Source: Blastocladiella britannica (taxonomy: Eukaryota; Blastocladiomycota; Blastocladiomycetes; Blastocladiales; Blastocladiaceae). Taken from it: DNA of 12,076 nt. Under the pieces are notes generated by a model, which was not told the origin of the DNA, did no database searches, and saw only the letters and a program-made list of their open reading frames with translations. Each line of letters opens with the position of its first letter. The first letter of the stretch is position 1. A program made the translations under genes and the position numbers. The stretch is taken from assembly GCA_025349905.2 (NCBI GenBank), contig MU625089.1, positions 1-12,076 of the forward strand. The letters run 5' to 3'. Positions 1-9,367 of the stretch are shown one piece after another.

Positions 1-460
1 AAGGGCGAGCGGGTTTTGGATCTGATCGAGCGTGTGTGTTTGGGTAAAAGCGAATATAAGAACGTTTATTTATTGAAAAGTGATTTTTTGGGTGGTTTTG
101 GGAATGGGATCTGGAGCTGGTTTTTGGATGGAAATGGAGTGCGGTTTCTGCTGGAAACGGGATCAGGAAAAGCCAGAATTGCGAGGTCGGCCGGTTTTCT
201 GACGGTTTTGGATGGACGATTTCTGAGGAAACGGGTCCAACCGATACGTCACCACATGTCGGATTTCACTGGGAAACGTGAGGTCCTTCCTCGGGAAAGA
301 GCGGCGAATGTCGGGAAACGGTATATAATTCGCGAGAATGAGATTCCGAAGAATCAAACTTTGATTCCTCCTGAAACAACATCACTTCTCCTTAGCCGGG
401 CAGCGGAAAAAAATCCAATGTATTGACAGCCGCACGGAAAAACAAATCCCAAGACGTTTC
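1..460. repeat. Gene-poor left flank with degenerate GT-rich repeats
   Basis: No convincing gene is visible here. The segment is built from loosely repeated words. GGTTTTGGAT-like strings occur near 11, 92, 119 and 204. GGAAACG occurs at 153, 227, 272 and 314, all in the same orientation. Two copies share a longer core, TTTCTG followed by 1-2 bases and GGAAACGGG, near 145-161 and 220-235. A plus-strand frame stays open from 16 to 426 but begins at TTG, has low-complexity composition and resembles no family I know, so I do not call it a gene. The part nearest 461 should hold the 3' UTR of RPS21. I cannot tell whether the repeats are a decayed element, a promoter array or tandem drift. Confidence 0.45.
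322..328. promoter_or_regulatory. TATATAA box-like sequence next to the last GGAAACG copy
   Basis: TATATAA starts two bases after the fourth GGAAACG copy. A TATA-like string after a row of spaced identical motifs resembles a promoter, but no coding start is recognisable downstream on the plus strand before the convergent RPS21 gene. Read on the other strand (TTATATA) it could serve a gene beyond the left edge. It may also be chance. Confidence 0.2.
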
Positions 461-889
461 TTAGTGGGTGGCCGAGAAGACGCTATACAATGTGAGGTGT
501 CAGCCAGAGTGTGAACCACAGGAAAATGGAAATAAAAAAGTGACGCACTTCTTGAGGTAGCCGTCCTGCTGGGCCAGACGGTTAAGCGAGTCGTCAGACT
601 CACCCGAGCGACGGACGGCGCCAGAGAAAGCGAACGTGTGGTAGGTGCCAGTGATCAGACCCTGCTCATCAACATCAGCAATGTTGATCTGGACCGACGA
701 GTGGTCCTTGGCAGTGATAAGACGGCCAGTGGCGGAGCTGTATAATAAATAAAGCACAGAGGCAAATGTCAATTTACCGTCATCGTCGAGTGCTCCGGTT
801 GCAATTGCGGCTGGGTTGGGGAAAAAACATGCAACGGACCACTTGCGGGGGATGTAGAGGTCAACAATGTCACCCTTGTCGTTCTGCAT
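461..889 (-). CDS. RPS21: Small-subunit ribosomal protein eS21
   Basis: Cytosolic 40S ribosomal protein S21, a small protein of the small-subunit body. Exons on the minus strand are 889-840, 737-549 and 482-461. The introns are 839-738 (GTCCGT..ACAG, 102 bp) and 548-483 (GTGCGT..ATAG, 66 bp). The joined product is 86 residues, the usual eS21 length. It starts [19 protein letters not shown] and contains the family signature [12 protein letters not shown]. The last exon supplies only the end of the protein (NVFSATH), matching the KNVWS-type end of yeast S21. The Cys after PRK is split by intron 1 (TG|C). The start is fixed by the conserved MQND/MEND beginning. A TACTAAC..ACAG arrangement just upstream suggests a further intron in the 5' UTR. 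Confidence 0.95.
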
Positions 890-1280
890 GTTGATATACT
901 GTTGTATTTTTTGGCCGTTAGTAATTCAGCTTTATATGGGCATTTTCGCGGCGCGCCAAGACCGCGCATTGTGGATTTCGCTATTTTCGATTGTGCATAT
1001 GCTCCGTCGCGACCATGGCCTCGGTGGCACGCAGTAATTCCGGAATCAAGGCAGGTAACGCACGTATAGCTAGTCGAACGTGTGGGGGATCGAGAAAGAG
1101 ACTGACCGCTAGAGTTAATTGCGTTGGCGACCCCCCTGACCACTCAACACAGCGCGTGAAAAATCCAAGCATCACCTGACGCGTTGCTCTGGGGGGCCCA
1201 CCTGCCGCGCCCATTTCCATCTCTCTTTTGTTTTGTTGCCTGCCCACGCCCGCCAGCCAGAATAAGAATAAAGAGACACC
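890..1280. promoter_or_regulatory. Divergent promoter region between RPS21 and PIS1
   Basis: This 391-bp gap holds the 5' regions of two divergent genes. Visible items are an ATATAAAG on the minus strand (938-931), a GGCGCGCC palindrome near 950, and a pyrimidine-rich leader before the PIS1 ATG (about 1209-1260). A plus-strand ATG in a favourable context (GACCATGG, A of ATG at 1014) opens a short frame ending near 1179. No tRNA or other RNA gene was recognised. Confidence 0.5.
899..1063 (-). other. Candidate 5' UTR intron of RPS21
   Basis: On the minus strand a perfect TACTAAC (923-917) is followed, 19 nt after the branch adenosine, by ACAG ending at 899, ten bases before the RPS21 ATG. The closest donor of a type used elsewhere in this window is GTGCGT at 1063-1058, giving a 165-bp intron. 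The acceptor half is strong and the donor choice is a guess. The competing reading is that the ATATAAAG at 938-931 is the TATA box and the leader is only a few bases long. Confidence 0.35.
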
Positions 1281-2215
1281 ATGCCCGGCAACGAGACCAT
1301 CACGCACCGCGACGTGTTCTTGTACTACCCGAATCTGATTGGTATTTTTTTTTTCCCCTTGGTCCACTTTTTTTGGCATTGCCTTTTTGGTTAACCAACT
1401 GCATCACACAGGCTATGCGCGAGTCGCCCTGGCCCTCTTGTCATGCTTCTTGATGTCGTCGCACCCAAAGGCTTGCATGCTGTCCTATGTCGTTTCGTGT
1501 CTGTTGGACGCTGCTGATGGCCACGTCGCGCGCTACATGAATCAATGTGCGTCTCATAGAAAATTCGTGGACGACGGATGTGAGCTCACAATTTTTCTTA
1601 TCGGGGCGCATTATTTTTATTTCAGGTAGCCGCTTTGGTGCTGTGCTGGACATGGTCACGGATCGGTACGCGTTGTGCAGTGTGCTGCGATAAGCTGTAC
1701 CTCATTTAAAAATTACCCTCAGCTCCACAACGACGTGCCTGCTTGCCTACTTGGCCACGATTTATCCGAGCTGGTTGGTGCTGTTCCAGATCCTAATGGC
1801 TCTTGATCTTAGCTCCCACTACATGCACATGTACTCGTCTCTCTCGGGCGGCTCCACTTCGCACAAAGTCATTGATCCCTCGGCCAATCCCATCTTGCGC
1901 TTGTACTACCACAACAAGGTACTTTTCTTTTTCTGGCATATTCAAAAAAAAACTGAAAAAAAAACTGCAATTCAGTACGTTCTCTTTGCAGTTTGTGCGG
2001 GAAACGAACTCCTGTTTGTCGGGCTCTACCTGTTACAGCATCTGGCAGCAGAGTCTTGGGCGTACACGGTGGTTCTGGCGGCGACCGCGGTGAGCTTCCC
2101 GATCTGCGTGCTCAAGCAAGGGTTGAATGTTGTGCAGTTGGTCGGCGCGAGCACAAATCTGGCAGCCTCGGATGCTCAGATTGCCAACGCTGCCTCCAGT
2201 TCCAAATCGGAATAG
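1281..2215 (+). CDS. PIS1: Phosphatidylinositol synthase (CDP-diacylglycerol--inositol 3-phosphatidyltransferase)
   Basis: Membrane enzyme that joins myo-inositol to CDP-diacylglycerol, giving phosphatidylinositol and CMP. Exons are 1281-1341, 1412-1546, 1626-1665, 1723-1918 and 1976-2215. Donors are GTATTT, GTGCGT, GTACGC and GTACTT. The joined product is 223 residues, close to yeast (220) and human (213). The CDP-alcohol phosphotransferase motif DGx2ARx8Gx3Dx3D is complete, with D53, D56, G57, A60, R61, G70, D74 and D78. Other family blocks are YYPNLIGYARVAL near the start, the SSHYMHMYSSL and NPILRLYY stretches, and CAGNELLF. The rest is hydrophobic, as expected for a multi-pass protein. 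Introns cut the catalytic motif between residues 65 and 66 and again within codon 79. The fourth intron is 57 bp, in frame and without a stop. The product is the acceptor lipid for the PIG-C pathway encoded downstream. Confidence 0.95.
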
Positions 2216-2314
2216 AAATAGCAAATGAAATGAAAAAAAAAAATCATGTAATTTCAAATCCCGCATTGCATTTTCCAAAAAACGAGTCCAGGAAAAAAAA
2301 GAGACACCGCCCGT

Positions 2315-3286
2315 TCAGAAGCCGAGAGCCGACAGCTCCTTCTTGACGGCAACCACCTTCGAGTCCTTGGCCTGAGCCGCGGCAATCTTGGTGGCCTTCT
2401 TAGCGTGGACGGCAAAGGCAGCCTGGCCACGGGTCTTGCGCTTCTCCTCGAGCTTGGCAACAACGTCCTGGTACTTCCATCCGACCTCGTGCGAGAGACG
2501 GCCGACGCGGGTGTACTTGCGGCCGGGCTTGAGGCGCAGGACACGGAGGGCGGCGGGCACAACCATGCGCTTGTAGCGGTCCCAGGGGGCGGGGATGCCC
2601 TCAAAGACCTTGACGCGGGCCAGAGCGGCGGCGCCACGGGCAGTCTTGTGGGGGATCATGCCACGCAGAGCCTTGTAGAAGATACGCGACGGGGCGCGGA
2701 AGTGGAAGGCACCCTTGGCGGGGTTCACGAGGCAGCGCTTGCGGAGGTGGGCGTGGTAGCGCAGCTTGTTGCGGAAGAAGGGACCGGCAATGTTCAGCTC
2801 CTCGCAGCGGACAACCACGAGCTTCTGGCCCGAGAGCAGCTGCTTGGCCACAATGGAGGCGAGGCGACCGAGGAGGTGACCCTTACCGTCAATGACAACA
2901 ACCTGAAGTAAATTTTTTTTTATGTGTGTTAGTTTCTGTGCGGTTGCATGGCGTTGCATGTGAGTGTGCATGTGTTTGCGTGCGCGTGCGTGTGCGCGCG
3001 CAGGTGTCCTTTGAAGGCCATGGATTTTTTTTTGTTCCTCAAGCTTGCCCAGGAATTGTCAATTAAGACTGCTCTAGCACAATGCTCGCTCGCAAGTGAG
3101 CTTTAACCAGCAAAGAAAAGCGAATTCGGGCCGCCGCGCAACATGTGCGCGAAAGATGAAGGCGGTTCAAGCACTCCTAGTACTGGTACTGTGCAAAACA
3201 ATTTCTTACGAGCCAAGGGCACACGCACGCACACACACTACTCATAATAATAAAAGACAAGACAATACCTTTTCGAAAGTGCTCAT
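2315..3286 (-). CDS. RPL13A: Large-subunit ribosomal protein uL13 (L13a/L16)
   Basis: Cytosolic 60S ribosomal protein uL13. The minus-strand exons are 3286-3269 and 2902-2315. The intron 3268-2903 (GTATTG..TCAG) is 366 bp, by far the longest in the window. The first exon is only 18 nt and encodes MSTFEK; the second begins [16 protein letters not shown]. The total is 201 residues against 199 for yeast Rpl16. Family blocks include [42 protein letters not shown] and a basic, Ala/Lys-rich C-terminus. An in-frame ATG near the intron's end would give a product lacking the conserved N-terminus, so the spliced start is preferred. The branch site CTAAC (2932-2928) lies 26 nt before the acceptor. The stop faces the PIS1 stop across 99 bp. 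Confidence 0.95.
2977..3237 (-). repeat. Complementary arms inside the uL13 intron (possible zipper stem)
   Basis: In the minus-strand transcript, the GU-rich arm at 3237-3219 can pair with the CA/CG-rich arm at 2995-2977 over 19 consecutive positions. Twelve are Watson-Crick pairs (3230-3219 with 2995-2984). The remaining seven include two G-U wobbles. The arms lie 31 nt after the donor and 47 nt before the branch adenosine (2929). Folding would cut the donor-to-branch path from 339 to about 78 nt. Both arms are alternating purine-pyrimidine, so part of the match may reflect low complexity. No C/D or H/ACA snoRNA was recognised in the enclosed 223 nt. Confidence 0.5.
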
Positions 3287-3510
3287 GTTAGATGATATAT
3301 CGTGTGAAGGACGGGCGACTTGAGTCAAGGAGCGGCCAAACGTCGGGGGAGAGGGGCCTGAGGATGGTGGGCGACCGTCGGCCGTGGCAAAGCGTCGTCG
3401 GGCACGAGTTTGGCGGGAGGAAAAACCCCCGCGTCCCGTGAGCGGTTGCTTGCCGACCCCCTGTGGTCCGAACTTTTTTGTCATCACTCTTTTGTTCTCC
3501 AACATAAAAA
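3287..3510. promoter_or_regulatory. Divergent promoter region between RPL13A and NUP35
   Basis: This 224-bp gap separates two divergent start codons. On the uL13 side a palindromic GATATATC lies at 3294-3301, about 10 bp from the ATG, too close for a classical TATA box. On the nucleoporin side, runs of T and A (about 3474-3510) precede the ATG. I see no motif clearly shared with the RPS21 upstream region. Confidence 0.4.
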
Positions 3511-4517
3511 ATGTTGGCTGCAACCCCTACTGCCGCCATGACATCGCCAGCAGCGACGACGACGCGATCTGACGGCACCATCGCCGACTTTGCCTGGTCA
3601 ATGTCCGCCGCCGCCGCCGCCGCCCCCTCGGCCGCCTCCTCCTCCTCGGGCGGTCGCAACGCAGACGCACTGCTGCCCCCGTCTTATCTGCAGCAGCAGA
3701 TGCCCGCCTGGGTCGCCCCCTTGTCCTTGGACGCGGACGAGACTCTCGACTCGGGCGTAGACGATCTACCGCCCCTTGATAGCCTGCGCGAGGCGCACGC
3801 CGCGTCGGTTGCTTCGACTGCCATCCCCGCATCGGCCGTGTTTCGCGCGCCAGTGCCGCCAACCCAGCCGCGGAAGGGAGCCTTCTCGGCACCTGCTCCG
3901 TCCTTTGCCCCGCCCGCACGCCCAATTGCTCCGGGCCTGGCCGCGTCCACTGTGCTCGTCTTTGCGCCGCGGCCTGTTCAGGCCGAGAGCATCTTCAACG
4001 CCATGTCGGCGCATGGCCCGCTCCTGGCACTTCCCAGCCCGCTGACCGACAGCCCCAATACCTGGGAGGTCGTTTTTGTGGATCCCGAGCACGCGCGCGC
4101 CGCTCTGCTCACGGGTACCTTCTTTATTGGAAACGTACGTTCCGTCCAACTACACATGCGCGAATAGATCTGCGAGATTGACCTTGTGTCACATACTAGA
4201 TCCCCGTCGGAGTCACTTCGCCGCCAACGTATTCGGTGGGGAGCGCATCATCCTCATCGGCTGCTGCCCCTGTTGCCCAGCGCACCGATCGCGCGGCAGG
4301 CGCGCACCGCCACAGTATCGGGTCTGCTTGGGCCGCCACAAGCCCCGTCACGCAGCCCCCAGCCCTAAACCAAGTCCCTCGGATCCCAACCGCAACCGCT
4401 CTCTTCAAATCCGCCGCCAATGACCGATCTGTTCCAGCAAGTCAATCCACGCTTGGACGAATTACGACAACTTTTGTCCCCGAATGGTTGACTTCAGCTG
4501 TTGGTAGTATCTTTTAA
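3511..4517 (+). CDS. NUP35: Nup35/Nup53-type nucleoporin
   Basis: Probable inner-ring nucleoporin of the Nup35/Nup53 family. Exons are 3511-4134 and 4200-4517. The phase-0 intron 4135-4199 (GTACGT..CTAG, 65 bp) has TTGAC as likely branch site. The product is 313 residues. Residues 1-145 are low-complexity, rich in Ala/Ser/Pro, with a poly-Ala run at 33-38 encoded by a GCC repeat. LLPPSYLQQQ near 54-63 resembles the short N-terminal LPSFL element of the family. Residues about 147-217 form an atypical RRM (Nup35/MPPN type). Splicing joins FFIGN to IPVGVTSP, recreating the end of that domain (compare IFGESIMIGVKP in animals). The C-terminus, PEWLTSAVGSIF, is short and amphipathic like the membrane-binding end of Nup35/Nup53. 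Overall identity is low, so the call rests on domain order. Another ATG at 3538 could be the start. Confidence 0.75.
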
Positions 4518-4605
4518 AGTGTTTTTGTGACTTTTTTTTTTTCAAGTAAACTTGCATTTCCCACCTTTTGTTTTTTTCCATTCCCAAAGAAAAAAATATT
4601 AAGCC

Positions 4606-7600
4606 ATGGCAGATGCACGCACACAGCAGAGGGCAAAAATCTACGGGCAGCCCCCGTCGGCGGATCATTCGCGCAGCCGGGACCCTGCTCGCTCAAAGAC
4701 TCCAACAAAGCAAGACCGCATTTTGACAGATGCGGATCCGCCTCCAAAACCACAGAGCCAGCCTACAGCCGCACCTGCGGTACACGCCCACGCAATCCCA
4801 CCTACCCAACCTGTGCCCTTCAACGAAACGGCGCTGTGGCACGAGCACGAGCGCCTCAAGGGATCGCTCAAGGAGCGCGATCTCCGCATCCTCGCATTGA
4901 AGGAGGAGGCTGCCGTTCTCCGGCAAATAGAGCGCCGCCACCAGCGAGAGCTCGCCGACATGGAATCCAAAAACGACGATGCTCCGCGCATCATTCGCGG
5001 CTTGCGCGAGGAGGTGTCGGGTCTGAAACTCAAACTCAAGGATTCTTACTCTTTTCAGGGCACTCAGGATAGGCGGATCCGTGGCATGGCCGACCAACTC
5101 GAATCGGCGCGGCAGCAGAATGCCAAACTGCGTGAGCTTGTGGACGAGCACGATTTGCGCGTTCGGCATGAACTACAACATGAAATTGAATCATCGCAGC
5201 GCGAGACCGTGGAGCATCAACGGACGTGCGCGGTATGCTCTTTTTTTTTTTTTCGGACGCCCTTGTTCCTCACAACAGCAATGGTCCGACTCATCATGGC
5301 CCAACACATCACATCCAGGAAATGCAACACAAGTGTGCCTTGCTGGAAAAGAATTTGGCGGCCGAATCGCTGAATCTTCGCATGAAGATTCGCACCTTAG
5401 ACGACGAAAACAAGCTCTTTAAAGATCGTATCCAAGACCACGAAAATACGATCCGGGTATGCTTGCTGTCCGTGGGAGCCCCAAACAGTCCGGCTCACTA
5501 AACATCCATATGGCAGGACCGTGACCGCGAAATCGCCTCTCTCTCGATTTACAAGTACAATGCGCTACATCGAAAGCCCGAGCCATGCACAGTGTGTGCC
5601 AAGCGCGATATTGCCGAGCGCGAATCCCGACGCCGCAAAGAGATTCTCGCCGCATTACCTCACATGCCCAAACCCGTTGCGAAAATCATTTCCGCGACCT
5701 CCATCCTCGTCAAAATCAAGTTGCCGGGCTTGGCACCGCCTGGCGTCAACTACGATAGAGTCGTGGTCCACTGCTCAATCCACGAGGACTTTTCTCAGGT
5801 TCGCTCTATCAAGCTGGATCCCATCGCTTGTGTCGGCACCAAGCAGGTCGATGTTCCGTTTACAGATTTGCCAACTGGAAAGTTTGCGTACATGCGCGCC
5901 TGTGCGATGATCGGAGACGTCTCGGGTGAGATGAGCGACCACGAGACAATTTGGGTTGGTCCGTTGAATATTTTTTTTTCGTCGCCTTTTTTTTCCCTGG
6001 TGTTACTTTTTGCAATTACCCTTGGCTAATCGAGTAATGAGACAGATGTGGTACCACCCGCACCGCCTGCACCGACCGTGGCAACCCAGTGCTCACCGGG
6101 CAACGCTGCACTTACATTGGGGATCACCTTGCCTTCCGCTGCTGCAGGAACTCTGCCAAAGTTTTTGCGCGTCTATCGTGCGATTGGCCCAACCGACCAA
6201 AAGCAATCGACATGCCCCCCGTCGAGCGAGTTCCACCTCGCTTCCCAATTGAGCCTGATGACTCCAGCTCCGCGGCAGCTCTCGTACTCCCTGCCGTCCC
6301 CGACTGTGGCCGTTCCGTACTTTTTCTGCCTGTCGCTTGTCAACGAATGCGGGGAATCGCAACGGTCAGCCATCGTTGGCCCGTTTGTCTTGGATTTTGC
6401 GCCAATGCGGCCGCTTCCTCCCCAAGTCCAGCGGCACGGCCTCAATAGCGTACAGGTCGCCGTGACGCTACCCGTTGCGCGCGGCGAGTCTGTGGTTGCA
6501 AGGCTCAAAGTTGTTGTTCGCCCGGCCACTGGTGGCGATGAGCGGACAATCGAAGTGTCTCGTGCTACGTTTGATGTCAACGGCGGTGTAGTCATTGTCG
6601 AAGGCCTTGAAAACGGCCTCGAGTATGTTTTCGCGGTTTCAGTTGCCAATGGCAAGGGATTCAGCGAGGCAAGCGGATGGAGCATCCCTGTTTGTTTAGG
6701 TATGTCTCCCTTTTTGTTTCTTTATGGAAAGCGACAGCGATCAACAGCAACATCATCTCTGACAATAGATGCGCTTCTGCCCGTTCCGCCTTCGCCGCAA
6801 TGCATCATTCTTTCGCCAACAACGGTGCGACTGCTCTTGTACTCGGCACACGATGGAGCGCCTTGCCCGCCACACGTCGGATACAAACTGTGGGTTTCGC
6901 GGCAACATGATTTCTCTGATGCCGCCGTCCTTTGCCCGTTCATACCGGTCGAAGTCAACATGACTTCAGAGTACATGGCGGAGCATCTTGATCCTGGGAG
7001 CAACTACTGGTTTGCGGTGACCCTCCTTGGAAAGGACCAAGAAAGCGGGAAGAGTCCCTTTGTTTGGGTGTGCCTGGCGGGTATGATCTTATTTTTTATG
7101 TGTATTTTGGATGGCTCTCATAGCTTTTTTTCTTTCCTTTTATCAGCTGCCATCCCGCTCCCCTCAACGCCCCGTGCAACGACGCCGCGGCACAGCGCGT
7201 CGGCCTCGGGCGTGCACTCTGTGGTCGGCGCGGTAACACAACCCCCGCCGCCAACTAATTTGAATCGCGCGACCTCTCGATCGATCGGCCTATCAGTTTC
7301 GCAGCGCGTCCACAACCTGTTCCGCGGCAATCCTGCATTTGCGATTCCAGACGATGTCCGCCTTGCAGCAGAGCGAGACGGTGTCACGGTAGTAGTGACG
7401 AATGGCTATACAAGCCCACGCGCCATGATGGCGGCGCGCGGAGGAGTCCGGGTTGGCGGCGGCAACTCGGTCGAGAGCGTCCACACGTCGCGGCGCGACC
7501 TCACGGGCGGCGACGGCGGCGGTGCAGATGCCAAGGCGCTCTCTACAGCCCTGGCAAACGCCATCCCGCCCGGAATTGATACTGGCGTCGGCTTGCACAG

Positions 7601-7907
7601 CGGCCACCACGGCTCGTCAAGTAGCGGAGGTGGTGGAGGCTATGGCAACGGAGGCGGCAATGGTACCAGCGGCTCCATGCACCATACCTCATCCGCTGCG
7701 TTTGGCTCGACGATGAAACTGAGCGACTATGGCAGCTCGGGCGGCCGCACGAGCCACACGCTAGGGATCCCGGGGTCGGCAGGGGACAAGCGACGGATCT
7801 CAATGGCGTCTCCGATCTCAGGCGCCAAGCGAACTGGCATGGGCGGTGGAAAGGGCCGGGAGCGCGGCAGTCGCGCGGATCTGGTTGGGCCCTCCTCGCG
7901 CCATTGA
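4606..7907 (+). CDS. Lebercilin-family coiled coil fused to four FN3 domains
   Basis: Exons are 4606-5232, 5319-5456, 5517-5958, 6046-6699, 6769-7080 and 7147-7907, giving 977 residues. Introns 1-2 are phase 0 and introns 3-5 phase 1. Residues 1-75 are disordered and Pro-rich. Residues about 85-272 are a charged coiled coil that I can align almost without gaps to lebercilin (LCA5), including the closing REIASLSIYKYNAL, which corresponds to the ERELDIKNIYSNRL block. C279 and C282 form a CTVC pair. Four FN3-like domains follow, at about 306-403, 404-520, 524-621 and 622-725, with xPPxPP openings and NGLEYVFAV- or GSNYWFAV-type F strands. Residues 726-977 are basic, with a Gly/Ser/His-rich stretch. 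Lebercilin binds ciliary transport components, so a flagellar role is inferred. The FN3 fusion is not part of animal lebercilin as I know it. The ATG sits in GCCATGG, 88 bp after the NUP35 stop. Confidence 0.8.
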
Positions 7908-7931
7908 ATGAGCTTGAGGGGCAGCTGCAAC

Positions 7932-7937
7932 AATAAA
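7932..7937 (+). terminator. AATAAA polyadenylation signal of the lebercilin-FN3 gene
   Basis: A perfect AATAAA lies 24 bp after the stop codon in a 107-bp, A/T-rich gap before the KRR1 ATG. It is correctly placed for 3' end formation, though A-rich gaps yield such hexamers by chance. Confidence 0.5.
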
Positions 7938-8005
7938 ACGTGATGAAAAAATTAATTCAAAAAAAAAATTTATTCTCCTCAATTCATTCCGCAATTAAAG
8001 AATAA

Positions 8006-9325
<1,320 letters not shown>

Positions 9326-9336
9326 CAGTTGACTTA

Positions 9337-9342
9337 AATAAA
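9337..9342 (+). terminator. AATAAA polyadenylation signal of KRR1
   Basis: AATAAA lies 11 bp after the KRR1 stop, inside the 42-bp gap to the convergent PIG-C stop. The 3' ends of the two transcripts probably overlap. Confidence 0.45.
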
Positions 9343-9367
9343 TTATCATGTCTATTTTCCTATGTCT

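Noticed and set aside
16..426. Plus-strand open frame of 136 codons
   Set aside because: It starts at TTG, lies in repeat-like G/T-rich sequence and has no recognisable domain or intron pattern.
1014..1179. Short plus-strand frame starting MASVARSNSGIK in a good ATG context
   Set aside because: No family match and no sensible junction to PIS1, whose own ATG fits the known N-terminus. At most an upstream frame in the leader.
2405..2911. 168-codon plus-strand frame opposite uL13
   Set aside because: Antisense shadow of the GC-rich, codon-biased uL13 exon; it ends at the intron border.
2903..3268. Intronic snoRNA in the uL13 gene, as in vertebrates
   Set aside because: No UGAUGA/CUGA box pair and no clear H/ACA arrangement found on the transcript strand by eye.
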